Below the pieces are notes generated by a model. It had not been told where the DNA came from. It saw only the letters and a program-made list of their open reading frames with translations, and searched no databases. A stretch of 64,000 nt of DNA from Megalobrama amblycephala. Taxonomy: Eukaryota > Chordata > Actinopteri > Cypriniformes > Xenocyprididae. The stretch lies in the NCBI RefSeq assembly GCF_018812025.1, contig NC_063050.1, forward strand, positions 4,906,547-4,970,546. Direction: 5' to 3'. This document shows, piece by piece, positions 48,935 to 61,800 of the stretch; position 1 is the stretch's first letter; each line of letters begins with the position of its first letter. Both the position numbers and the translations under genes were made by a program.

Positions 48935-49612
48935 GGAAATAGTTAATGTTATATTTCATATCATCATATACATAATTCATATTAGTATTTTTTCTAGTCT
49001 TTCTGGCTAGTGTCTCACCTGGGTTCCATCACTGAACTTAAGGGGTTCTTCCATGGCAATGGTGGGAGATATAAGCAACAGTTTCACAATGTTCTTAAAC
49101 ATTTTGATGAGCAATGATTATGGCTGGGTATTGGCACAAATTTAAAAAAATATATATATATTTAAAAGCTTGTGATTTGATTCAGAGTCAATTCAATTTG
49201 ATATTTATTATTTTGGTATATATCAAGTACAGTACATGGCACATTTTCTCAAGAAAAAAATCCCCCAACTAATGCTGTAAACTAGGCTCAGTTAGTACTA
49301 CATCACTATTACTGAAGGTTAAAATTAACTGATTTGTATACAAGCAATTAAATTACACTCAAGGACGTTTTTATAATAATACATTTATAAAAGTAACTTT
49401 ATAATTACATAATAATATTTCTACCCCAATTCATTTTTTGAAATATCTGTGATGGATGACAGGAATTTTAGAGATTTATTCAAACATACATTAAATACTG
49501 AAGAACAGTAAAAATTATAATGAATGTGTATTATGGTGTAAATATTTAGCCAAAAGCTCCTCTCTAGAGTTAATTTGAAGGGCATTTTTATTTTTTATCT
49601 TTTTTATCTTAA
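48935..49612. other. 5' flank of the NLR gene
   Basis: No convincing TATA box or further exon was found. A 'gctgggtattggcacaaa' motif near 49131 looks like the end of a dispersed repeat. The promoter is presumably here or inside the transposon nest that begins at 49613. Confidence 0.35.
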
Positions 49613-52600
49613 AGGGGACATATCATGAAAATCTGACTTTTCCTGTGTTTAAGTGCTATAATCGGGTCTCTGCTGCATCTACCAGCACAGAAAATGTGAA
49701 AAAGGGCAACCCAGTAACTTTTTAATTATAATATTAAGAAAACGTTATTTTGACTTTTTAAGAAAGCATTAAATGTATTATATTTGCTGCATAGTTTTTC
49801 ACCTACCAGCGCTTTGACAGAAGTAACATCCCAACAGCCGTTTTTTAAATCCTATCCAATGGTTGAAAAGAAAGGAGTTAACACGGTCACTAGGAGGTTG
49901 TGACGGCTGTCAATCCAAATGTGGAGTGGACTTGGTCAGAACTGTTTGAAAAATAGGGTGGCCAGACCGGTTTTTGTTGTTCTGTCCCCTGAAATGTCCC
50001 AGTTTTACAGCTCGTTCAAACCAACCCGCATATACATTGCAAAAAGACCGGCGAGTATACAGTAGCCTGCTGGAGAAATTGTTTAGTGATCATGTTCTCC
50101 AACAGGGGGCTGTGCAGCTACACATGGTGCTACTTCATGAGGAACGTAATCTGGATCTGGAACAGAGCAAAGCGCCATTATCGTCAAATATCAAAATAAA
50201 CATTGTTATCAGTTTCAAGGTTAGTAACATACTAACTATTCATACTGTTTGTATGTTTTACAACAGGGCCTCAACAGGGTGCGAGATTGTTTTGCACAAT
50301 TTTAAACGTCCACATAAGTTCCGTCACAACGCAATTTCCACACACACGTCTTAACTACGTGGTGAAGGTACACTCAGATATGAATAAATATAAAATAAAA
50401 TAAAATAAAATAATACATGTACTTTGTGCTTAAAATGAGTCTAAAATGCAGAATAATAGTTCAAAATAGTTAAAAGTTAAAACAGTTGTAATTACTGTAT
50501 ACAGCTAAAAACCGCTTGTGAAAATTAAAATATTAAATTCAATAATGTTAAAACATATTTGTTAAATGCTGTAAAATATTTATCTTATATTTATGTTGTT
50601 TTATTTTTGTAAAGTAATGTGTTTTTATAAAGTTACACTAATGTTATAACAGGCATATTGTTTTGAACTGCTTTTACAGTGGTTACTATTAATCGTGTAA
50701 AAGTTTTTTTTGTGGTGAATTGTATTTAAACCAGAGCAAAAATCCTAATAAAACTAAATCATAATTATTAATGTAATAATAGCCTATAAGGGACCCACAA
50801 CAATTAAAAACAAAAATATTCAAAAATGTACTGTCCTTGTTTTTTAAATAGTTAATACAAATAAGATTTGTGTGATATTTTGACCACTCAAATAGGAAAT
50901 GTCCCTAGTTTCCATTTCAGAAATCTGGTCACCTAATTCAAAAATAGTTATCTGCATGATGCCTGCAGCCTTTAGGGTCAGTGATGTTTAATTTAAATTA
51001 CATGTAAAATAAAGACATGTTATGTCAGGGGTCTCAAACTCAAATTGGCGGGGGGCCATTTCTGTGATTGACACCTCATAGGAGGGCCATATTAACATTC
51101 AAGCGCAAGAAAGCACAAAATTTCAGAAAATTTACTTTCCTTTGCATTATTTCTCATTTACTTCAAATTTCATTAGGCCTACTAAAAAATTTTATACCTA
51201 TACTATAAATATTTTATTTACCATACTAAATGTAAACAGCAGTGTCTCTCTCATTGTTACAGAGTGTAATATAATACTATTACTAATATAATACTACTCA
51301 TAATACTACTAATATACTAATATAATACTACTAATATAATACTATTAATTGCAATAGTCTGGTGCAACTTCTCACATCCAACAAGGTGCATGGAATAAAA
51401 AAATTTGTAATTTAGGAACAAAACCAGCAACACTTGTGGCGTGGAGGGGTCAGAAATAAACAAAAAACTGGAGCTATATATATCAACTTTATTTTGCCAA
51501 AAAATAAAAAATCTCTCATTGTTACATACACATTATTAATTTTTAACATTTACACAGCTGAGACACAATTGTCCAAGATGCCGTTTGAGCATCGGTAACG
51601 TTTAATAGTTGCATCGACGCTCGCGATTTAAAGTTGAGTGCTTTTACTGTAATTTAGGCAAGCGCGCTCATAATAGAAGCGACGCGGTTGAGAGCGCGGC
51701 TCATGGTTGCATAGCAACGGCAGACACCACTGGAGCGAAAGCGCATTGGAAAGAAGGAGAATGCGGCGCGGCCGCTTATGTGACGCGATATGTGAATGCC
51801 CCCTTAGAACGGCGACTTTTTCTTTGCATATCAGACCGGTAGCAACTAGTGAATAATAATAATAATAATAATTTAGCGGGCCGGATTATGTTTTATTTTT
51901 GAGATCAGTTGCGGGCCAGGTAGAGGGGGAGGGCGGGCCGTAAATGGCCCGCGGGCCGACGAGGCTGAATCCAGCTTCTTATTCGCAGCTTCTTATTGAC
52001 GCTATCCGGTCCACCTTAAAAGACGCGACGCTTCCGCGTTTGTAGCTTCTTATTCACGCTCAATTTAGGGACAGTGCGGTTTTTCTCTTTTTCGCGCTTT
52101 TTTGAGGTATTGTGTTGCTTTTTGTGTCTATTTTCAGAAACAATTTTGAAATGCAAATAACACTGATATATCAGCGAAAATAGGCTGCAAAATTATAAAG
52201 GCACATAAAATATAATTAGTATTCTTTGTTTATATGTCATCAGCTCAACTTGAAGGACCATGTAGTTTTTCTCTTATTCACGCATTTTATGCTATTATTG
52301 TCTATTTTCAGAAAAAAAAAAAAAAAAACTATTCTGAAATGTAAATAACACAGAGATATCTGTGAAAATTACTGTAAAATTACAAAGGTATATAAAAAAC
52401 AATTACATCATTCTTTTTGCACGTCATCATTTGAATGCATTAATGAATCAATTGAATAAAAAATAATTCAAGCAAATATTACAGATTTCAATATCACAAG
52501 GTAGAAACTATACCAGCTCCAGCTCGGATCGTTATGAAGACTTCAGATGAAGGACTCCAGAACATCAAACATGGATGATTATACAAAATGATCATGTTAT

Positions 52601-52800
52601 CATTGCTTTGCATGCACACTACTTTTACTTAAAAGAAGTAAATACTACAATTTGTATATCTTACAACTGTATGTTCTGATATCATCTCATAAAAGAAGAC
52701 TGTTGTGTTTTTGTCACATAGAAACATTAATTTGCTGTAAAGCTTCTTTTGAAATATGTATAGTGAAAAGCGCTATACAAGTGAATGTGAATTAAATTAC

Positions 52801-54230
52801 CTTTGAGGGCGTGTTAAAAGTTGCACTGGGGCCTTATTCCCAATGTACTTGGCTGTCACCATGCACATTTTCAGACATTTTTACTGTAGCATTTTAAAGT
52901 TATGGACCCATGAATTTGACAAATGTGACAATACAGTTACAGGAGAAATTGCACTATTGGCCCAATTGGAGGGGCTATATCTCAGCTGCCTTTGAGGGTG
53001 CGTTAAAAGTTGCACTAGAGCCTTATTCCCAATGTACTTGACTGTCACCATGCACAATTTCAGACATTTTTACTGTAGCATTTTAAAGTTATGGACCGAT
53101 GAATTTGACAAATGTGACAATACAGTCACAGGAGAAATTGCATTATTGGCCATATTGGAGGTGCTATATCTCAGCTGCCTTTGAGGGTGCATTAAAAGTT
53201 GCACTAGAGCCTTATTCCTAATTTAGTTGACTGTCACCATGCACATTTTCAGACATTTTTAATGTAGCATTTTAAAGTTATGGACCGATGAATTTGACAA
53301 ATGTGACAATACAGTCACAGGAGAAATTGCATTATTGGCCCAATTGGAGGTGCTATATCTCAGCTGCCTTTGAGGGTGCGTTAAAAGTTGCACTAGAGCC
53401 TTATTCCCAATGTACTTGACTGTCACCATGCACAATTTCAGACATTTTTACTGTAGCATTTTTTAACAAGTTATGGACCCATGAATTTGACAAATGTGTC
53501 AATACAGTTATAGGAGAAATTGCATTATTAGCCCATTTAGATTCACTATATCTCAGCTGCTTTTGGTGTTAAGTTGCTTTTGTCAAATTCATGGATCCAT
53601 AACTTTAAAATGCTACAGTAAAAATGTTGAAAATGTAAAACATTTAACGCACCTTCAAAGGCAGCTGAGATATAGCGCCTCCAATATGGCCAATAGTGCA
53701 ATTTTTCCTGTAACTGTATTGTCACATTTGTCAAATTCATGGGTCCATAACTTTAAAATGCTACAGTAAAAATGTCTGAAAATGTGCATGGTGACAGTCG
53801 AGGACATTGGGAATAAGGCTCCAGTAAAACTTTTAACGCACCCTCAAAGGCAGCTGAGATATAGCGCCTCCAATTGGGCCAATAGTGCAATTTTTCCTGT
53901 AACTGTATTGTCACATTTGTCAAATTCATGGGTCCATAACTTTAAAATGCTACAGTAAAAATGTCTGAAAATGTGCATGGTGACAGTCAACTACATTGGG
54001 AATAAGGCTCTAGTGCAACTTTTAACGCACCCTCAAAGGCAGCTGAGATATAGCGCCTCCAATTGGGCCAATAATGCAATTTCTCCTGTGACTGTATTGT
54101 CAAATTTGTCAAATTCATGGGTCCACAACTTTAAAATGCTACAGTAAAAATGTCTGAAAATGTGCATGGTGACAGTCAAGTACATTGGGAATAAGGCCCC
54201 AGTGCAACTTTTAACGCACCCTTAAAGGTA
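52801..54230. repeat. 189-bp tandem repeats, head-to-head arrays
   Basis: Units start with CTTTGAGGG at 52801, 52990, 53179 and 53368, an exact period of 189. On the other side of the centre inverted units end with CAAAG at 53660, 53849, 54038 and (as TAAAG) 54227, again 189 apart. The unit contains 'ctgtcaccatgcaca', 'gtagcattttaaagttatgg' and 'gctatatctcagctgc'. Confidence 0.9.
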
Positions 54231-54906
54231 ATTTAATTTACATTCACTTGTATAGCGCTTTTCACTATACATATACATGATATCAGAACGTACAGTTGTA
54301 AGATATACAAATTGTAGTATTTACTTCTTTTAAGCAAAAGTAGTGTGCATGCAAAGCAATGATAATATGATCATTTTGTATAATCATCCATGTTTGATGT
54401 TCTGGAGTCCTTCATCTGAAGTTTTCATAACAGGCTGGATCCAAGCTGCAGCTGGTATAGTCTCTACCTTGTGATATTGAAATCTGTAATATTTGCTTGA
54501 ATTATTTTTTATTCAGTTGATTCATTAATGCATTCAAATGATGACGTGCAAAAAGAATGATGTAATTGTTTTTTATATACCTTCGTAATTTTACAGTAAT
54601 TTTCACAGATATCTCGGTGTTATTTACATTTCAGAATAGTTTATTATTTTTTTCTGAAAATAGACAATAATAGCATAAAATGCATGAATAAGAGAAAAAC
54701 TACACGGTCCTTCAAGTTGAGCTGATGACACGTTCAATAAACAAAGAATACTAATTATATTTTATGTGCCTTTAAATTTTGCAGCCTATTTTCGCTGATA
54801 TATCAGTGTTGCATTTCAAAATAGTTTCTGAAAATAGACACAAAAAGCAACACAATACCTCAAAAAAAGCACGAAAAACCGCACTGTCCCTAAATTGAGC
54901 GTGAAT

Positions 54907-55738
54907 AGAGGGTATGCACATGACGTCACCGTCGACCGTTACGACTGCGGTCACGTCCACTGAGTGGCAAAAGACTGAGCGGCAGAATTGGTTTTCAGCG
55001 TGAATGTCCCGAAAAACACACAAAACACATCCAAAACGGGAAAGAGCTTTGTGATTGACTGTACAAATAGCTTTGACACAAACCCTGAGGTATATATTTA
55101 AAGACCGCCGAAAGCTACAGAAAAAAAGAAGCAAATGGATCACTGTAATTCACAGAAACAACTTGACTTCAGCAGATAAACATGGATTTGCAGTAATCAT
55201 TTTGTGTCAAATTGTTGGATTTTGAGGTAAAATCATACCGTATATATTGTATTGTTATATATTATGTTGACAACTCATCAATTAAATATTTTCCATCTTA
55301 TATTCTGCATAATTGGGTGTTTTTAAATAAACAACACTGACAAAAACTATACTATAAAACTATATATGTTTTAAGGCTGGACAATATGACGATATAAAAT
55401 TGATATAAGTGATTACGCGGATTTAAACCTACCTATATTGTAGTTATATAAAATATTCACATGCAGATTTGCTTTATGTGTCTCCCCGCTGTCGAAATCA
55501 GGCACATATAAATGTCAGGAAACACGATTCCTGGCTGGATGCAATATCCATGGATTAGGTTTATTTGACAAGTTGTAAGGAACACATTCAATTCCAACCT
55601 TTAGTGTAATTCGTCAGTTTTACTCGCGTTTTCGCAGTTTCATCTATTAAATCCAGTCACGCAGCAGCTTCTTTTGCCACTCAGTCCAGCTGAGGGAGCG
55701 CGCTTTCGGCGGGAAAGTGACGTCGATGCATACCCTCT
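54907..55738. mobile_element. 832-bp element in the foldback right arm
   Basis: AGAGGGTATGCA and TGCATACCCTCT are perfect inverted ends. Comparison with the left arm (which reads straight through 'gcttcttattcacgctc' at 52052) gives an empty site and shows a 2-3 bp A/T target duplication. Near both ends lie 'gacgtca' and 'ttttgccactcagt'-type matches. No transposase is visible. Confidence 0.8.
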
Positions 55739-56262
55739 ATAAGAAGCTACAAACGCGGAAGCGTCGCGTCTTTTAAGGTGGACCGGATAGCGTCAATAAG
55801 AAGCTGCGAATAAGAAGCTGGATTCAGCCTCGTCGCAGGCCGGCAGTTTGAGACCACTGTGTTATGTTATATTGTGATGTAATGGTGTTTTCTGGCAGGG
55901 ACTGAAGAACAAAGTATTTTTATCAGCTGAAAGGCAGAATACAAATGCTTTTATTAAGTTAGATAGACATTATATAACAGCTTCAGGTTGTGTTTTAGTG
56001 TTGGTAACATGTCCCACACAAACTTAGTAATCGTCCCACATTTGGTTTGTTTGATGGTGGTCACCCTAGCACAAGCTCATGTGCATTTAAAGCAATCCAC
56101 CCACAAAAACGGCTTGATTTTGCTCATACCAAAATCTGGGCCAATTTGACAAGCTATAATAAATTATCTGTGGGGTATTTTGAGCTGAAACTTCACAGAC
56201 ACATTCTGGGGACACCAGAGACTGATATTACGTCTTGTCAAAAGGGGCATTATAGGTCACCT

Positions 56263-57047
56263 TTAAAAATGTGCTTTGTACCCTTTTCTATTTGCTTAGA
56301 GGCATTTGTAAACTGCAGTACTAAATTTTAGCAGAAATAAAATAACTTGAAATTTTCAACATCTTTTCACATTGTCTTTTCACACCAAATTATAGAGAGT
56401 AGTATCAATAACAGTATCGATAAGTACCGGTATTGATAAGCGGCATCGCTAAAATTCAAACGATACCCATCCCTACTTTTGAGTTGATAATGCTCAATGA
56501 CTTCGTCTTTTTTTTAGAAAAAGGAAAACAAACGCACTACCGTCTGAGGTGCCAGTCAGGAGAATACTTAATTAATTGATTGTATATTTGATTGGGATTA
56601 ATTGTATGCACCTGTTGATTGCCTATTTATGCTCTTTCCACTTGGAGTGAAAGTATACCTTGACAAAGGCTTTTTGCCGAAACGTTGGTTAATAAACTAT
56701 TCGCAAGTTGAGTGTGCGGTCATATATTTTTTATACACAACGACTTCGTCAAACAAGTTAGCAAAACTGAATTAACAAGTTAGACAAAACTGTCTGAATT
56801 GGTTCACGAATCAGTTTGAATTATTTGTTAATTTCCCTGCACACTGTGGATCGAATGAAGTGGTTTGAAAGCAAATCTGCAAATGCATCCTACTGTTTGC
56901 CAGAGATGAAGATCATTATTAGGCCTAGTTGAACATCTGCATGTGCTGTCTTTGAATGACTTTCATACAGGTAATACACCAAGTACACGATACTGCTACT
57001 ACAAAGTATTGCATTACCATATGATCCTGAAGTAATGTCCAAAGCAA

Positions 57048-57115
<68 letters not shown>

Positions 57116-57389
57116 GATTTAAAGTAACAACTAGCTACTTGAGTAGTTTTTTCATTGGATACTTTTTTTTAATTATTATTTTTACTTTTACTCTTTTACT
57201 TTTGAAATAAACATTTCTATAAGAACTTGTACTTTTACTTGAGTACAGAGTTTTATTGAGGCATTCAAGTCATGTAAGAAAGATTGTATTTACAAGTTGG
57301 AAACACATGAATGCCACCACAAAGTCATAACTAAACTCTGGATTTTCTATGAGCTCTTGAGTTTCCGTGTTGTGGCATGTAGAGAAAAT
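56263..57389. other. Spacer with short repeats
   Basis: This holds 'gatacccatccct' near 56463 (end of a dispersed repeat), the motif 'accttgacaaaggctttttgccgaaacgttgg' region at 56657-56690 shared with 9480-9515, and a (TA)n run at 57050-57110. No exon is seen. Confidence 0.4.
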
Positions 57390-57652
57390 GGGGGGATGCA
57401 GTGCCCATATTTCACAATAAATTTGTTGAAAAAAAAAAAAAATTATATATATATAATTTTTTTTTTTTTTTTTTTTTCTCAAACAATAAACCTAGATGCA
57501 AGTATAAGAATGTATGATAGTATTGTAAAATTACAAAAATTAAAATGTCAATTTAGTTTATAATATCTCAAAGGTTAAATAAAATAATATTATAATATAT
57601 AATAAAGCAAACACACTGATGCCCATTATTCATCATTTTGCAGAAGTAGACT

Positions 57653-57713
<61 letters not shown>

Positions 57714-58869
57714 TATTATTATTATTATTTTGTAGAGAAGGTGGCCCTCTTGCTCTGACAAAATAAGTGATTTGAACATGGGACTGTATTGCAGAAACTT
57801 CACGTCTTAATTCTTGACTAGGATTCTGACTAAGTCATGACTTCCACTCTCCACCTTATTTTGCAACGCGGAACTAAGCATCTTTTTTCTTTATGTGCAA
57901 GACTTCCGATTTATTAATAACATAAGAATAACAAAGTGCAGTAAAACTGTGTAGTAAAAAAACAAAAACAAAACAAAACCCCTCTAAAAACCAGTGTGGT
58001 CATGATTATGATTATGAAATTCTAATAACATGATCACAATTCCAGTTTTGCAATATAAAGCAGCTAACGGACTGATCAAGTAACTGGAGGCTAATGCCAC
58101 ATGGAGTCAGAAACATTCGAGTTGCAAATGGCCGTGCCAGCTCTTTTTGTTAATCTTTGTAAATCTGTCAAGATGATTTTAAAATCACATCACATTCACA
58201 AGTTAAATAAACCAATATGAACAGATAAATATGAACACAGACCTTAAACACTTTTCTTTGAATCGGTCAAATGACGTCTAGTCATGGAAAGGAGCATTCT
58301 AAATTTCGATTTCGCTTTGGGTGTTCAAATAAATCCTGCGGGAAAAAAAACTGTGATTGGTCCATCCCGTCACCAAGCGACTGTGATTGGTTCGCCGTTC
58401 GCCATCCTCGAATCAGGTTCAGTAGCCGTTTGTATGGACATTTTTAACCCTGTAGATGTCAGTGTGTCATAAACCTGATCAACGCCACTCTCATCACCTC
58501 GGATTATAAAGTTTTTCAGTTTTGTTTTATTTTATTTATTTTTTTTTTTTTTTTAGAAACGGTGTTATTTGTCAAACGTCCATCGACTGAAACGACTAGT
58601 GATTCAGAAGCACAATTACACTCACCTGTGTGAACTCACCTGTGTCATGAGGTGAAACTCAATCCCTCAGATCAGATCAGAAACACACTACAGTCTTCAC
58701 TGAGGAGCGCTTTACCTGCTCTAAACGAGAGTTTGCCGTGTTTCATGGGGAAATAAGTCTAATGACCGAAAATACTCGTATAGGATCTACCTTATATTTC
58801 TGAAAGGATCTCGAGTTTCTTCCTTCAGGAGTTTCGTGTCTGTTCTTTGACAGGTTTCTCTTTCTGATC
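57390..58869 (+). promoter_or_regulatory. trip10 upstream region and promoter
   Basis: This is the intact counterpart of the left duplicate. It includes T and TA runs (57425-57478 and 57655-57710), then the probable promoter with inverted CCAAT boxes (GTGATTGG) at 58353 and 58383. The transcribed leader probably lies between about 58480 and 58869. No TATA box is obvious. The CCAAT boxes are seen; the promoter role is inferred from their position 0.5 kb before the ATG and from conservation in both copies. Confidence 0.5.
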
Positions 58870-58893
58870 ATGGATTGGGGTTCAGATCTTTGG
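58870..58893 (+). CDS. trip10: trip10 exon 1
   Basis: Eight codons, MDWGSDLW, followed by the donor GTAAGT in phase 0. The short WG-x-LW start is the hallmark of CIP4/FBP17/Toca-1 proteins. The copy at 14081 is disrupted. Confidence 0.88.
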
Positions 58894-61800
58894 GTAAGTT
58901 CATTACCTTTAATCAGAAATGTTCTTCAGTTTGAGCTTTCCAGACACTGTCTACTTGGGTAAAGTTGGTTTTATATTCGCACATTCGGACATCCGTATTC
59001 AATAGCCTTGTTAATCGCACTACATTGGACAATAAGTGGACATTCACAAGTAAATATGCCATTAAAACAATACTTGCCTATTTTGATCGACTGTGAAAAA
59101 TGTTGTAAGTTGACAATCGTTGGTTGTCAATATCATGTCGCTGCTTAAAATTCGCAAACATTAATTTATTGCACATTTATTGGAAAGTCTGAATTTATCA
59201 GAAGTCAGAATGTGCGAATATAAAACCAACTTTGCGTGATGTTGAGAGGTCATATAAGGTAACTATAACGATATAATAAAAACATTACATATTTTTGTAT
59301 TCAGAAACAGTAGACAAAGCTAAAACCGTGAATGTGAACGCTTCAGTACAAATACATTCATTTGTAATTAAAAATGTAGCCTAACATCGCTGATTTTTAT
59401 TTTGATTATTTATGAAGGTTCAAATAAAATTTAAAAAATAAAGTAAAATAAAATAAAGTGGTAATCGCGGAATGAACCGTGTGTACTTGACTACACTGAA
59501 CAACAGACTGAAACTGGAAAATAGTGCAAAAATAGTGCTTTTCTAAAAATGCTTTGTTACTTTAGTATTCTTTAAGTCACGTGACCGCTTGACTGTGATT
59601 TCCTTTCACTGTTTGAGGTTTTCACAGTACAGGATAAACTGGTTTAGGGATCTCAGACAAACTACTGGAATGATTTCAGGACCAGAGGGAAGTAGACCAT
59701 CACCTTCCTGCTAAACTACATGAGTCTAATGAAATCTTAAATAAGAACTGTGTGTCTAATGAATGCTTAACCATTTTGGGTTCAGAATCAAAATGTGCAT
59801 GTTCCTGTGCAGTAGGAGGAGGTTATAATATTCATAATTAGCTATAAAAACAATAGAAGTTGAATGAATTCATGCTTGAATCCAAACGTGTCATGTGACT
59901 CATCAGGTCTCTTGTCACAACTAGTGTGAAGTGGATTGACCTGTCAAGCTAGTTTGAGTGTGTGCACGTGGGAAAAGAGCTACACACACACACACTTAAC
60001 AATGTACCACACCTATTCTCAGACCAGACTGTCCTACATACCAGAAACAGACATATAACACGCTGTGTATGGTGTGTGTTTGCAGGACCAGCATGACGTG
60101 ATTGAAAGACACACTCAGAGCGGACTGGATCTGCTGGATCGATACGTGAAGTTTGTCAAAGACAGAGCCGAGATTGAGCAGAATTACGCCAAACAGCTCA
60201 GGCAAGAGACGGCTTTGTGTTTGTGACGCCACAAACCCCCAAATATCACCATCCTTGTGCGAGAGTCGAGGGAGAAACCCCATTTCTACACTGTTTTCTT
60301 ATAAAGAGAGGCTCATGAATATTAATTAGGCCACACAGGTTGAGCAACATCAGCTCAAGCCCTCTTATATTTGCTTATGCTTCATTTTGTTTTTCAGGTC
60401 AACAGAAAGCATGTTGTTTTGTCATGAATCTGTCATTTGGAAAACCACTAGTGAAATATATTCTACAGAACTGGTGCAAACGTTTTAAAAATATATATAT
60501 TTTCAAGGTAGATGTAAACAATCTTAATAGGTCAATGTAACCCTTCTTATTAACCTCTTAACTGTCATGATCCCGTTGGCGGGAGATATTAGTATATCTT
60601 TTTCCGTGTAGATGAAGAGTTCACAGTTATCTTGTGCTCTTGAAGCCTCTGCTGGTCATGTTTCTCCTCGGTTGAACCTGTTTTATGTGTGTTTCCCTGA
60701 AGGAATCTCAGTAAGAAATATTCCAGACGAGGCATCAAAGAAGATCAGGACACAAAGTGAGTGAACCGGCTCTCGATTGCTCGATTAAACATTGATAATC
60801 AGCATTCCTGTGAGTCACATACAGCGCTAGCAACACTGAGATCACGGGTTCGATCCCCAGAGAATGCTTGAACTGATCAAATCCGTCAGATGCGTGACTG
60901 TAAACGCGGTGCTGTTGACCGTGTGTCCGTAGGTTGACCAATCAGCAGGCGTTTCAGGAGGTGCTGAATGAGCTGAACGAGTACGCGGGTCAGAGAGAGC
61001 AGCTGTCCGAGAGCATGACGCTGAGCATCTGTGTGGAGCTCAGCAGAAACCTGCAGGAGCTGCGGCTGGAGCGCAAGAACGTGAGCCTCACCATAAAACA
61101 CTCTGAACTGACTCTGTCGTCGTTTACCTGCAGAACATCTGGTGCCTTGATTAAGATGTCCTGACCCTGAAACTCATGTTCTCTGTTGTAGTGTCTGTGT
61201 GAAGTTAAGAAGGCTCAGCAGAACCTGGAGACGTCCTTCAAACAGCTGGAGATTGTGAGGAAATTACTATAAATAATAATTTATTACCAATTATTAAAAT
61301 ATTTATCAACCTATCAACCGTATGAAATGCACAACATCGCTGTATGCTGTGTCAAACGGACATGCGCTCAGGTCAACAAGCCCACGAGTGAAAGAGACGC
61401 GCTGAATGAAAGTGCACGTTCACTCTCTGACAGCAGAGGGCGCTGATGGAACAGCAGAAATGCAGTGGTTACCCCGGAAACCCCGCAAAATTAAAGCAAA
61501 AATTAAAACAAAAAAAAAGTATAATAATTAAAAACTATAGTTGTGTCTCAATGATACTAAAATAACACTGGTTTGCAGTAGTTTTAATAATTAGGATAAT
61601 TTATAAAATTATAGCAGTAAATATGTTTTACGGTATGAAAACAGGTTATTAAAAAATCAGGTTATTAAAATATTTGCAATATACTGTGGATGGAACAGCT
61701 AAATTAATTTCTGCTTATTTTTATTTTAGTCTAGTTTAGTTTGTTTCCGGGTAATGAAATGTTGAGTTTAAATTTTAGCCAGTTAGGTTTAAATTTTTCA

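Larger units (their letters stand above)
51957..55835. mobile_element. 3.9-kb foldback element with 189-bp repeats
   Basis: The ends CGACGAGGCTGAATCCAGCT and AGCTGGATTCAGCCTCGTCG are perfect inverted repeats. The arms stay matched for about 1.5 kb each (for example 'gacgcgacgcttccgcgttt', 'tcagctcaacttgaaggacc', 'aatattacagatttcaatat' and their complements). The centre lies near 53530. The inner part of each arm is a tandem 189-bp repeat. A further element (54907-55738) sits in the right arm. No protein-coding frame was found, so it must be mobilised in trans if mobile. Confidence 0.85.
51026..55859. mobile_element. hAT element 3 with perfect 8-bp target duplication
   Basis: TGTTATGT is repeated exactly at 51018-51025 and 55860-55867. 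Ends CAGGGGTCTCAAACTCAAA and GGCAGTTTGAGACCACTG are inverted. Subterminal 'gggccggattatg', 'gcgggccg' motifs are typical of this hAT family in fish. Its own sequence occupies 51026-51956 and 55836-55859; a foldback element fills the rest. Confidence 0.85.
49954..56068. mobile_element. Second-layer element with TAGGGTGGCCA ends
   Basis: TAGGGTGGCCAGACC at the left and GGTGGTCACCCTA at the right are inverted. A second possible right end (TCTGGTCACCTAA) lies at 50924-50936, so this layer may be two adjacent copies. No transposase frame is seen. An open stretch at 49974-50354 is not recognised. Confidence 0.5.
49613..56262. mobile_element. Outer TTAA element of a five-layer nest
   Basis: TTAA lies at 49609-49612 and 56263-56266. 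Ends AGGGGACATATCATGAAAAT and GGGGCATTATAGGTCACCT are inverted and similar to a common fish repeat. Its own sequence is found only at 49613-49953 and 56069-56262. Everything between was inserted later. Confidence 0.7.

Noticed and set aside
51609..51842. 77-codon open frame (plus)
   Set aside because: It lies in the hAT 3 left arm and shows no known motif.
53494..53769. 91-codon open frame (plus)
   Set aside because: It crosses the centre of the foldback palindrome and is made of the inverted 189-bp repeat.
52801..54230. CRISPR-like or satellite array
   Set aside because: The 189-bp units have no unique spacers and are inverted about a centre within a mobile element in a vertebrate genome.
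49124..56475. A sixth, outermost layer bounded by GGGTATTGG and CGATACCCATCCC
   Set aside because: The two ends resemble each other only over about 10 bases and seem to belong to two different repeat families. No target duplication was found.
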